Positions 35,130-46,000 of a stretch of 64,000 nucleotides of DNA are shown piece by piece. Position 1 is the first letter of the stretch. Each line of letters opens with the position of its first letter. The stretch covers positions 7,679,070 to 7,743,069 of the forward strand of contig OZ023186.1 of the NCBI GenBank assembly GCA_963995505.1, given 5' to 3'. The translations under genes were made by a program, and so were the position numbers. A model generated the notes under the pieces. That model saw only the letters and a program-made list of their open reading frames with translations, had not been told where the DNA came from and did no database searches. The stretch is from Hypericum androsaemum. Its lineage: Eukaryota; Streptophyta; Magnoliopsida; Malpighiales; Hypericaceae.

Positions 35130-36188
35130 AAAAAATACTAAAAAGAGAAACTCAAGCAGGCATCTGATTGTAAGAGCTTTCCCTCTCTTCTCTGTAAGAG
35201 CTCAGACCCTCTTCCTTGTAAGAACCTCTCTCTCCCTTTTTTAGGGCTTTTATCACCACCATCCTACTTCAGCTATCAACCCATTTCCAATCTCCTTCAT
35301 TGAATCTCCATTTCCAAACCTCTCCACCCAAAAACCCATCAGATCTACATCCCCAAACCAACCCAGATACCAAATCTATATCCTTAAACGCCAGATCTAA
35401 ACCCCAACCACTAACTTTCAGCAATAGCCCACCATTCGTGTCTCTCTCCCTCCTCCAAAAGCCCAAGTCTAATAACCACTTAGTTTTGCACTCAACACCG
35501 CTGCGGCTCTGCCCTGGTCCAGATCAGCCCAGTTCCAACAGTCCCACCTTGCCTGGTTGGGCAGTTTTATTGTTGATCGGCATAGGTCCCCGCCCCCAGG
35601 CCTGGCTCCCTTCCCCTGACTAGCCCAGGGCAACCACGGGTTCTCACTGGGGGATGCATCACCGCCGATCTCCCCCCTGGTTGATCAGTTTCGGTTCTTG
35701 GCTTTATTTGCTTTCTTTTGTGTTGTTTAGTTTTTCCTGTGATGTTGCCTTCCTATGGTGCTTTTTCGATGGGTTTCTAGTGTTTGTTGCTTTTGTTCCC
35801 GAGCCATGTCTGTTTAGTGGCTTTGTTGGGTTTCTGTTACGTTATTTCTGCTTATACTTTTGCTTGGATCGGCTTACGTCTGGTCTGCGTTCCTTTCGGA
35901 TCTCGATATCTTTCTGGTGGTTGCAAGTAGAGAACTTTGTCTTGGTTAACCTTGGTCGACCTTGGCTCTCATTTGCGTGCATCTTGTATGCATTTAAATG
36001 CCCACGAACTTGTCTTGCAGTTATTGGCCGTAGCTTTGTCTCGCCAGAATTTTGCCCACTCTGCTGCCAAAATAGACTAGTTATTATCTTCTGTCTGGTT
36101 CTTATCGTCTTATGTCTATGTATTTACCTTTCCGTACTGTAACCCTTGTTTTAATGTAGGCCTCGCACCATCTTTATCCCTAAAAAAA
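35130..36188 (+). mobile_element. Family X element X3, complete
   Basis: The flanks are attattctgattagagt (35,113-35,129) and attattccggttagagt (36,189-36,205), 15 of 17 identical. It starts with CT-rich sequence (ctttccctctcttctctgta), then TTTTTTAGGGCTTT. It shares CCCGAGCCATGTCTG, TTTAGTGGC and GCATTTAAATGCCCACGA with X1 and X2, and ends tttaatgtaggcctcgcacc plus A8. It is 1,059 bp long with no credible gene. Confidence 0.85.
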
Positions 36189-36205
36189 ATTATTCCGGTT
36201 AGAGT

Positions 36206-36860
36206 TCGCATAAAAATTAATTTCTTCCAAGTCGTCTTGATGTTGTATAAGGTGTTGGAGATGAAAGAGGTGAAGACCGATAACTTCTCAAAGCCATTTT
36301 CAGATTCGAGTCCAAATGTTTTCTGCATAAAATTTGCTTTTTTAAAATTTGGGATTTTCATGTTATATTTGAAAGATTATACACATTTTGATAATCAGTA
36401 TAATTTCGGAATTGGCATATTTTATGGTTTCCGATTGAGATCTAACAGAAATTCGCCATCGATAATAAATGCCGAATTTCACTAAGTACGGGATCATTTA
36501 CGCTCTTTCTTTTTTATTTTATTGGTAGAATCAAATTTTAAAAATTTGGGATCAGTAATCTTTCGTTTGGACACCCTCATTAAATGATCAACTGCTTTTT
36601 TTAACCTAGAAATTTGATGCCGATACAAGAAATAACGGTTAATCGTGGTGCATACATATTTATCTTATCCATTAGTTGCTATTGACATCAAATAAGAGAA
36701 TTATTCTACGTTAACTAAGTTCGAGTTATTAAAAATATAATAATATTTAACGAATTTTAAACTCTTCGACTTTGAGTTTGGGTTGACTCTCATAATAATT
36801 GAGATCCATAAGCCTAGTGTGATAGAGGTTCCGATGACTACCGTTACAATAAAGAGTTTT
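36206..36860. other. AT-rich spacer
   Basis: No gene, RNA or repeat recognised. Confidence 0.6.
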
Positions 36861-36862
36861 TT

Positions 36863-37362
36863 GTACCCGAGGATTGGGTTTGGATTGGGTACGGAGTGAA
36901 GGAATTGATTCCGGACGGTTTGGACTGAAGGGGAACCGCAGCGGCAAGCGTAGGTATGTGATAATGGCAAGCGTAGGTATGTGATAATGGCAAGCGCAGT
37001 TATGTGATAATGGCAAGTGCAGTTATGTGATAATGGCATTTATTTTTGTAAAAATGGCAAATTCCCGTTGATGATAATGGCACGTGTAGTTTTTTTCATT
37101 TTGGTCCCCCGTATTTTAGCATTTTTGGAAAAAGGTCAAACTGGCATGTGTAGTTATGTGATACTGGCATGTGCAGTTATATGATACTGGCATGCGCAGT
37201 TATGTGATAATGGCATTTGTATCTGGCCTGTGTTTGTGCGTGACTTTTTTCATTTTGGTCCCTGTATTTTAGCGCGTTTGCAAAAAAATTCCCGCGTGTC
37301 TTCATTCCAAACGGTTCGGAATAGTGGTATTCCGTACCCAATCCATACCCCCCGAGGACTAC
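36863..37362. mobile_element. Inverted-repeat (foldback/MITE-like) element with internal 22-bp minisatellite
   Basis: The left arm 36,863-36,930 (gtacccgaggattgggtttg ... ccggacggtttgg) is the imperfect reverse complement of the right arm 37,300-37,362 (ccaaacggttcgg ... ccgtacccaatcc ... cccgagga). Between the arms are two blocks of a 22-23-bp repeat, with consensus atgtgataatggcaagcgcag, at 36,950-37,040 and 37,140-37,215. Minus-strand frames rich in CHYHIT are translations of this repeat. Confidence 0.65.
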
Positions 37363-37930
37363 TTTGCACGCGGGTTTAGAAAATATAGGATAAATGTATG
37401 ATCCGTTCATAACTATTTTTATATGCAGGTTTAAGGGCAGAAGATATTAGAAACGTTAAATATCTGATAAGCATATTTCAGATAATTTGTAATAATCATA
37501 AAATATCCTAGAATTATTGTGAAAATTTGAAGCTCATTAGATAATTTATCAGGTATTGATATATAACTTATCACTATTTTGACGTAGGAGTTAGAGTTAC
37601 CCACACTTTATTTATAAATGAGTTTAGGCCGTCTTTCTTTTGGGAGGCACAAAACGTTTGAGAAGTCCTCACGTCGTCTTGGATTTCTTAGAGTTAGTTC
37701 TTGAGCCGCGATGTCGATTTTGTTGAGAGGGATTAGCATGTCGAGAAATAAGTCGGTTTCTTCATTGAGTTTATGACTTCCGTTTAATGCCTATCGATTA
37801 TATGAATATTTGATCCTTGTATTTTTATCGTTCCGCATGATTTGATCACTGGTTGCTTCTATGATTAAGGTTTCTACGTGGACATGTTAATACATCTGTC
37901 TATACATAAATCTATTAATATAATCTAGGG

Positions 37931-38913
37931 AAAATTACTATGTAGCTCCAGAAATTTGTTTAAATATATTCAAAAATTTTTCTATTTTGTAAAATACACG
38001 CCAACGTCCCTATAATTTATTTTTATTATACTTTCGAGTCCCTGGCGCATGTTAACAGTTCTCTTTTTTTATTTTTATCATGACCAAAATATCCTTAGAG
38101 AAAAAAAAGGCTTCTTCCTCCTTTAGATTATTGACGTCATCATCTTTTTGTTCCTGTTGCCGGCAACTGAAGAACACCCAAACCCAATCGACTCCACCAA
38201 ATTGTTGACGTCATCATCTTCTTGTTCCCGTTGCCGGTAATTGAAGAACACCCAATTCCAATCGACTCCACCAAATTAAGATCCAATCGAACATCCCCGA
38301 ATTTTCCCAGAAACCCAATCGAACATCATCTTCTTTTTCCCGTTCCTTGAACCAGTCAATTTGGTTCCTCGCACAGTCAAGAAGCGAAACACCACCGTCG
38401 GCGTTCGGGGACTCAACTCTGTCGTCCTCGGCATCGGGGGACTCGACTCCATCGTCCTCGATGTTCGGGAACTCGACTCCGTCGTCCTCGAAGAGAGGAA
38501 CGGCACTGCCAATTCTCGGGGTTAGGGGTTTACCTGGGAGCTTCAGATTGAGGTTACGGACGATGTCGGTGAGGTAGAGGCCCTCCTCGAAGTCGCCCTT
38601 GATGGTCTTGGCACCTGGTTTCTTCTGCATCCCCAAAGGAGGATGGGAGCCCACCGAGGAGAAGGTCAAGGCAATGAAGCTCTTCCATGGTTAATTTTTC
38701 TCGCCGATTTTAATGGTGCGTTTCTCATTTAGATGGGTTATTGAGATGGTGCGTTTTAATGGTGCATTTCTCATTGAGAAGGTCAAGGCGGTGGAGCTCT
38801 TCCATGGTTGATCTTGGAGATGGGTTATTGATGATGATACCATCTTCTTTTTTCTCATTAAAGGACTCGAAATTATAATAAAATCAAATAAGAGGGCGTC
38901 GACGTGTATTTTG
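37931..38913. mobile_element. Mutator-like (long-TIR) element, right end truncated
   Basis: 37,989-38,042 and 38,861-38,913 are inverted repeats of about 53 bp (aaaatacacgccaacg ... ttttattata ... ttcgagtcc against its complement). The outer 60 bp of the left end has no partner, so the right terminus is lost. Inside are a duplicated block of about 70 bp (38,145-38,280; ttgttcc-gttgccgg) and a duplicated aaggtcaaggc-ctcttccatggtt block (38,663-38,690; 38,783-38,810). No transposase is seen. Confidence 0.6.
38214..38669 (-). CDS. Hypothetical frame inside the long-TIR element
   Basis: 151 codons starting MTFSSVGSHPPLGMQKKPGA. The middle has a repeated acidic unit (FEDDGVEFPNIEDDGVESPD) encoded by an 18-21-bp tandem repeat, and the N-terminal third (KTIKGDFEEGLYLTDIVRNL) is of ordinary composition. 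I do not recognise a family. It could be a captured host gene fragment, as is common in Mutator-like elements, or chance. No splice or promoter signal supports it. Confidence 0.3.
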   Translation of the reverse strand: MTFSSVGSHPPLGMQKKPGAKTIKGDFEEGLYLTDIVRNLNLKLPGKPLTPRIGSAVPLFEDDGVEFPNIEDDGVESPDAEDDRVESPNADGGVSLLDCARNQIDWFKEREKEDDVRLGFWENSGMFDWILIWWSRLELGVLQLPATGTRR

Positions 38914-39818
38914 GGTTTGGATTCTGAACACATGTGTATCGGGTTTGAATTCTGACCTAATCTGATATTCTAATTGTTTCTAAATTCAGTTGGGTTCTCA
39001 TTTTCTTATTGTTTATGAATTCGATTCTGATTCTGTTTTGCTTATGAATTTGATTCTGTCTGGATTCGATTATGAGTTTCGATGTAAAAATGGTATCTTT
39101 GTTCTGATCTGACATGCGAGATTATTTCCAAACCTTTCTGGGCCCTATAGTTTATATGCATCGTTCTAAAGGGGCTACCGAGTAACCCTAGAAGTCTGTA
39201 ATCAAATGGATAGGGAGTGTAAAAATTATTTGGGCTCATGGAGGGGATACACTTCTGTCTTCTGGACCTGCAAAGCGGGAACAGAAAGGTATTTATCTGT
39301 GCCCCACGAGAATCCCGTCATGGTTCTGTTAGGCTCCAGAGTCCTATTCTGTTAGATGGCTAAGTTAGATGGCTAAGTGACCTTTGTTTCTATTCTGAAA
39401 AGCTAGTCAGTTATACGTGATTTCTGTTCTATGTGAATGCATCTTGATTTGAATGATCATTGTTGATAATATTTGATTTATGAATTGTTATATTGTTTGA
39501 GATATGATCTCATGTATGATTTGTTATGTGCTTGAATGTGTGTTATATGTGTCGCCGGCTTACTAAGTTGCGTATCCTTATTAATGTGCGCTATGTGTTT
39601 CAGATACTAAGGGACGATTTGGGAGTGAGAACTAGGAGTAGAGTCATGTCTTGCATGGCACAACACTCATTTTTGTCAATTATAATGAGGATTTTATTTA
39701 CTATCGAGAATGTAACCTTAAATATATATATGTCTTATAACATACTTTGAAAGTAATTGAGCTTTACAGAGAACTTTCTCTATGTGGTGGTTAGCATGCC
39801 TATTTTCGGGGTGTGACA

Positions 39819-42490
39819 ACTTAAATAGTCTCATAGATTTTACGTTCTTGGAAAAGATTTTATTTCGTTATTTTGAAAATGAGAACTTACATTAAAAGCC
39901 CTACATAAGCATGACACAACATTACATTCATTCGTCGGGAGGGGGATAAATGTGGTTGAAAATATATATGAATAATTATTTGAGACATGATAGAGCAGGA
40001 ACTCTGGACAATGTCATTGTATTGAATGTAAACAGTTCTTTTTTGTTAACTATTTTGAATGACATTTTTTTGCTTACTCGGAACAATAACGACTTCAAAA
40101 AAATATAGAGCCAATAGAGTGAGTTTCTTGCGAGAATGAATTAGTTGATTGAGAATTCGGGGATTAGATTTATAACTTTGTTTATTTTTTAAAAGAATTT
40201 ATTATTTGTTGGAAGTCTCACGTTGAAAAGGTAGCATTAAAATTTGGAACCATATGTGAAGAGGTCAATATATGATAAAGCTCTTGGACATTATCCAAGA
40301 ACCACCTGCAAAAGCTAATAAATTGTGAGATTCTCATTAAGTGCAGAGGTTAATATAGTCTAAGTAAAAGAATAAATACTTATAAAAGGAAAAGGAAATT
40401 TAGATCGATAAATTCATGACAGAAATTATTAGCGATAGATAAATATAGATTCTAAGTTTTTGGTGTTTGGCTGCTCTATATTAAATAGTAACTAACTAAT
40501 TATAAACTTTATCGAGATATGTGAAACTAAGTGAGATCCTTATTAGAGAATCATAAATGAGAATTTCAGCTCGTACAACTCAACTAGGGAGATCCCCTAT
40601 CATGTGCATTAGAGACATCCTTTTAGAAACCTAAGAGTGTGTAGTCAAGTTTAGAGTACCAAACTTTTATTTAGGTTGGGAGAATGTAATAATCGAAAAA
40701 TCTATTTGACAATTCGTAATAACTCTTGGTAGTGCATGAGTGCGTATATAATAATTTTGGGCAACGTATGGTAAATTACCAGCAATCTTAGTTGGTAGTT
40801 TAGATCAACATGTATACAACTATAAAGCGTTTGGTCATACTCCATTCTTGACAAGAACGAATTAAATAGGATTGCGATAGGATCACTGAACACGAGGTAA
40901 GTGATTGTTTTAAATTTCCAAACCTGCTACTCACTTTCGATATTCATAGGGATTGAGTAAAAGTTTGCTAAACTGATTTGGCATATTTTTATGAATCTAA
41001 TTTAGTAGTTGAGCCCGAGAAATTAAATTGAGGATTCATGTGGGTATCGCGTGTACTTAATTGAGAACTGTACTGTTATTGTCATTGAATTGGGAACTGC
41101 ATTACTCTGTGTGATTTGGGGATTCCAGAAAAGATTTAATCAACGACTATCATGTCATGCTTTCATGTGTTAGGAGAGAACTTGTGTCTAGGTCGAATTA
41201 TTAATTAGGTGTTCAGTCGGTCGCTTGGCTTTAGGTAAGTCAATTTAGTATTTTTGCGATTTTGATTATGAGTCGGTTTCGTTACGTTGATTTTTTTTTC
41301 CCGGAGTGTTGTCGCTATATGAATTCCGTTCGATTCATTGTGATCTTTTATATGTTTTTTTTTTGGGGTATGATCTTGGTCAGTTTTGCCTGATTTTGTA
41401 TAATCTTCGAATGATTCTAGTTTTTGTGTAGGTCAGTTCCTGCCTTAGCTTGAGTTTTGTTTTGATCTAGGAAATCAGACATAGTTATATAATAGTTCTT
41501 GTTCTATTGAAACTGCCTTCATGTGGTATTAGTATAATCAGTCATTTTCGTGTTTCGTTATATGTTTAGTTTCTTGTTTGTGATCGAAAACTGCTCTAGT
41601 TTCATTTTAATCGTTTCATGCCTTCATGGATTTTAACCTTTTCATGGGAAAATTTATTATATGAAAGTTTTTTTGGGCATTTTTTCGTTTAGGAATAGAT
41701 CCATGGGTTGCTTTTGATATTTTGTTCTCTTGTATTCTTTGGTATTGCGGTGAGTCGATTCCGGCCTACTCATTGTGTACTATTTGACATTGCTTTGATT
41801 TTTTGAAACCTTTTTTTTAATCCTTTCATGGTGGATTCATTGCTTGTATACGTCTATTTACTTGTGATTAATCTCATCTAATTGCTTGTGATGGATTTTG
41901 ATTAATATATATGAACATTCCTAAGTCGGGTTGATTGTGACTTTTGCTGCATTCGTCTAAAGTTCTTGGTGGAATTAATTAAATATCTATGCATGAACTT
42001 ATATATTGTGGACTTGGACTAGAAAAGCGCATCAATAAAATATAGTTGAGTTACTGATGTTGTTTATATGACAAAAATTCTGTCTTTGTGAATTTGGTCA
42101 TCGCATGTAAAATTAAATACATGAACCATATGAATATACACGGAGGGCGTGTGAATGAATAATTGTTTGTGCATTAATGAACAATACTTGATTCGTTCTG
42201 TGTTGATCGTTCTGGTTTTATTGTATTTTAGAATGACATTCATTTGACCTATTTCTGTTTTGCTTCGAATGAAATTCAATTTTGGATAATTTAGTATGAT
42301 TCTGTGAATTTTATTTGTCATATGAAAAGGTTTCCCTTACCTTCTTTTGGGCCCGTAGATTATCTGGTTTATACATGCTACAGGAAGTGCAGGGGTTAAC
42401 TTTATACACGTCGTGGAAACGAAAGCGGTATTTTACTTGAATCATACCTATGAGAAAACCTCGTCATATTTTGAACTGATTTGAAGTATT
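39819..42490. other. Non-coding internal region of the TAATT element, copy B
   Basis: AT-rich, with no frame resembling gag, protease, reverse transcriptase or integrase on either strand. Its last 65 bp match the first bases of the window. Confidence 0.6.
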
Positions 42491-42956
42491 CATTGTCTTC
42501 GAGTGAGAACTAGGAGTAGACTCATGTCTTGCATGGCACGACACTCATTTTTGTCAATTAAAACAAGGATTTTTATTTACCATCAAGAATGTAATCTTAA
42601 GTATATATGTCTTATAACATACTTTGAAAGTAATTGAGCCTTACGGAAAACTTTCTCTCTGTGACGGTTGGCATGCCTATTTTCGGGGAGTGACATAATT
42701 AGTAGAAACTTATCAGAAAAGGCTACAATCATTAGCTTATTTAATCAAGAGTTTTGTTTATTCGATAATCCGTTGTCAAATATTGATACCAATAGACACC
42801 CAAAAAAAACCAATCAAGCGACAATCCCATCACTTGAAATAACTAGAAAAGGGTAATTGAAATCTGACAATAGTCACCAACCAGCGACATTCAGATACAA
42901 CATATATGTCGTTGAGGTTTATCGCCAGGAGAAGCTCCACAACTAGGCAAACCTTT

Positions 42957-43031
42957 CTAGATGAAGGGAAGTAGGATTAAGTGAGCTAAATAGTTTTGAC
43001 AAAAACCATGGTAACTCTTCCGGCTTGCTGC
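42957..43031 (-). CDS. Prenyltransferase exon 10, C-terminus and stop
   Basis: The acceptor is tatgttgcag|GCAGCAAGC. It reads AASRKSYHGFCQNYLAHLIL then LPFI and TAG. It aligns in length and position with the FxFIWxLxYAEYxxxPFI tail of relatives, but the W and E are replaced. Confidence 0.75.
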   Translation of the reverse strand, partial: AASRKSYHGFCQNYLAHLILLPFI

Positions 43032-46000
43032 CTGCAACATAAATATATTAGCTGAGATGATTTTGAAAAATATCTTTTTTAATCAATAATAATGACCTCA
43101 CATTGTTAAAATTTTACTAAAAAATTTGTTTAAAATATAAAATAAATTAGATCAACTCAAGTTACATTAAATTCAAGGACACCTAACTTTACACATTAGA
43201 CATGCTAATTCTGGTGTTTCCAGTTTTTTTTTCTTGTTCACTCAATGTGGCATTGTGGCATTGAGATTTAAACAGAGAATAAATCATTTAAAATTATTGT
43301 GGTTATGCTTCTTGTTAGGAGGACATAAACAGGGCCAAGACGATTATGTGAAACATATAAGGTGGCTAAGCCAATAAACTCCCAAGAACAATAAAATATT
43401 TATCATTGTGCAATTTGATTTTGTTTGTAGAAAATGTTTTATGATTTTTGGGAATTCTAAGAGATACATCATTGTATATTTCTAACGAGTTTGAAATTGT
43501 CACGTGTATATTAAAATATTTTTGATATTTAAAATTATACCTATGTCACATGCTTCATCCAACTCTGACCTTATATTATTGACACATTGGAATAAAAAAA
43601 AGGGCCAATCTGCTGTTACACTCTAAAATTATAACTTGTTATTCTAAAACTGCAAGTGCAAGTAAATTAACTTCGTTTACTCTAGATTAAGATGATAGAA
43701 GTTACCATTTCATAATTTGCTTGGTCCATCTTCCAAGCCTAACATCAAGATGAAGGGAAAAATAAAAGCGCATGTGAGAATTCTATAATTAAATCAAACG
43801 TAAGAAATAATAATTACCTAAAATGTATGTGTGATGGAAATTCGAGAAAACAACAGTGAATAAATATGTGGTGAAATGAAATTGTGATAAATAAAAATAA
43901 TTGATGGCACTCTTTTAAAAGTCCAAAATTATACTAAGGTCATATAAGTCTTCATTTTTTTCTTTCTCCTAGTAATTAATGCTATCTTAGCTTTTGTTAT
44001 TTGCAGGTGCCAACATAATGATCTATCTTTTTTCTTTTTAAGGTGGAGCATGATCTAAAGCATTCTCTGTATAGTTTGGTAACTTGGGTTTTCCTCATCA
44101 ATCTTAATGGTACAGGTTAAGTGCTCAAACACAAATTTATAGGCAAGCAAAACAAATTTAATAATTTACATACTATCTTAGATAAAATGATTAGAATGTT
44201 CAATGTTTCCCACCTGATAAAGCAAATAAAAAATAGATAAAATATGTCCAGGTATCATGATGCTACTTTTGAAGACCTGTGCAACAAAGAGATTGATGTT
44301 ATAAGAAATATATATTGATAAAAGGATTTTTTTGAAGTCACTGAAAATTTAAATTGAATTTGAACAAACATAACGTTGGTAGTTGATTAGCTATAAATTA
44401 GCTACAAGGAGGTGATTTGGAGGAACTATTTAACATTCTAAAAGTACCTAATATGATCTAATTAGTCATAAAGTTCTAGGATTTGAACTTTGGTCCTACA
44501 CTTTAAGCATATTTTCATAATCTTACACTTATTACTTAACCAAGTCTCAAAGGCGGTATAATTATTTTACAGATTTATATCATTTGGTATAATATTTTCA
44601 TACAAAAACATATCCATTAATAATTGTTATGAACAATTTGGTATCTCGTGCTGGTCTATTAATTGAAAATTAATATTGGTAAAAAAATTAATAGCTATTT
44701 AAAAATGTGAAATTTTGTTAAAGAAGTCCATATTAAGAAACATAATAAAAAGTATTTATATTTCAAAAAATATAAATTATAATAAAAAACATATAAGAAT
44801 ATATTATTTTTCAGCAATTAATTGATTCTTAAAGTAGAACTTTATTACAAAACTATTTTATACTTAGTGAGCGTCTAAAATAGTTAATTTGAAACATCTA
44901 TATATGGTAAATATACAGAATAATGAAATGAATAAAGTATATATGTTATGAGTATCAATTGATCACAAAAAAATTGTTTTGAAATTCTTATAGTTGATTA
45001 GTTATGAATTAACTACAAGGAGTTGAGTGGAAACAACTATTAAATACTACAATTTCATCTTTATTTACTCATATGTTAGCACAAAATAACTTACTCTATC
45101 ATAGAAAAAGTTCAATATAAGAAGGAATCGACAGAGGCTAAGACGTTACCTCAGGCCTGGTGACAGCTATCGCGATCGCACTAAGATGATTCATCACAAG
45201 TATACCAGTTGCCAATAGTAGAGTTTTTCTCGCTCCAATAATTGTAGCTATTGTTGGTATATTGTTTCTGTGAAAAAAGATTTAACAAACCACTAAAAGG
45301 ATAAGGTATAATTACAAAAGAAAAAATAAACATAGAACACACTAGCATAAATAATAGGGTTAAAAATACGTTAGTACTTTGTATTATTTAAAATAGACAC
45401 TTTATGATTTGCGTTTAAAAAACTACCAAAAGACTACCCGTGTTTATTTTTTGCTGCCATTTAATTGCCGAAGTTGACCATTCCGGTGCAGGAGATGACG
45501 TGGACCACATGACGTGGCCTTAGAAAAAGGTTAACATGGGTTTTTTTTTAATTAAAAAATTCAGTCTTCTTCCTCACCCCTCTCTTCCTCTTTGTTACTA
45601 TCCCTCTCCCTCTTCCATTGCCAGAATCATCACTCCCTTTCCTTCCTCCTCACCTAAATAGAACCAAAACGGAACCACCTTCCTGTTCACATAACCATCG
45701 CTCCCTTTCCTTCCATCTCTCTCCGATCCAACCCATGGAGTGGTTCCTCGGTGTAGAATTTCAGTGTGAGTGGTTTATTAAACATACTTTACTGAATGCC
45801 CTTAAAAATGACCAACTATACTTTTTAATTATCAAATTAATTAATGATTACTAAGCAAATAAGTGAAGTGGTAGATATGAGATGACTAGTTAAGGTTGAA
45901 GACCATACTTGCTATCTCCTTCAATGTCCGGAATATCTTTCAAAAATCCCATGGTAAAGCAATATATAATATTGTAGATTGACATAAATATCATGGGTAA

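Larger units (their letters stand above)
37488..39818 (+). repeat. 5' LTR of the TAATT element, copy B
   Basis: TGTAATAATC to GTGTGACA. It contains a foreign long-TIR element (37,931-38,913) in place of about 290 bp seen in copy A (545-835). The copy A LINE is absent here (empty site about 39,209-39,222). Confidence 0.8.
37488..42695 (+). mobile_element. TAATT-flanked LTR element, copy B
   Basis: TAATT precedes the 5' LTR (37,483-37,487) and follows the 3' LTR remnant (42,696-42,700). The 5' LTR is 37,488-39,818, the internal region 39,819-42,490, and the 3' LTR is reduced to its last 205 bp (42,491-42,695) by a deletion that joins ttgtcttcgag to tgagaactagg. The internal region has no gag or pol motif, so the element was either a large non-autonomous LTR element or has lost its genes. 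Confidence 0.8.

Noticed and set aside
36747..37410. His/Tyr-rich minus-strand frames (CHYHIT repeats)
   Set aside because: They are direct translations of the 22-bp minisatellite.
40686..42695. A 3' LTR starting at TGTAATAATC at 40,686
   Set aside because: Only the first ten bases match the 5' LTR. The sequence after that does not, and the true 3' LTR remnant begins at about 42,491.
45618..45854. Pro/Ser-rich plus-strand frame inside the copy B gene
   Set aside because: It lies in intron 6 on the opposite strand, next to CT-rich sequence, with no support as a gene.
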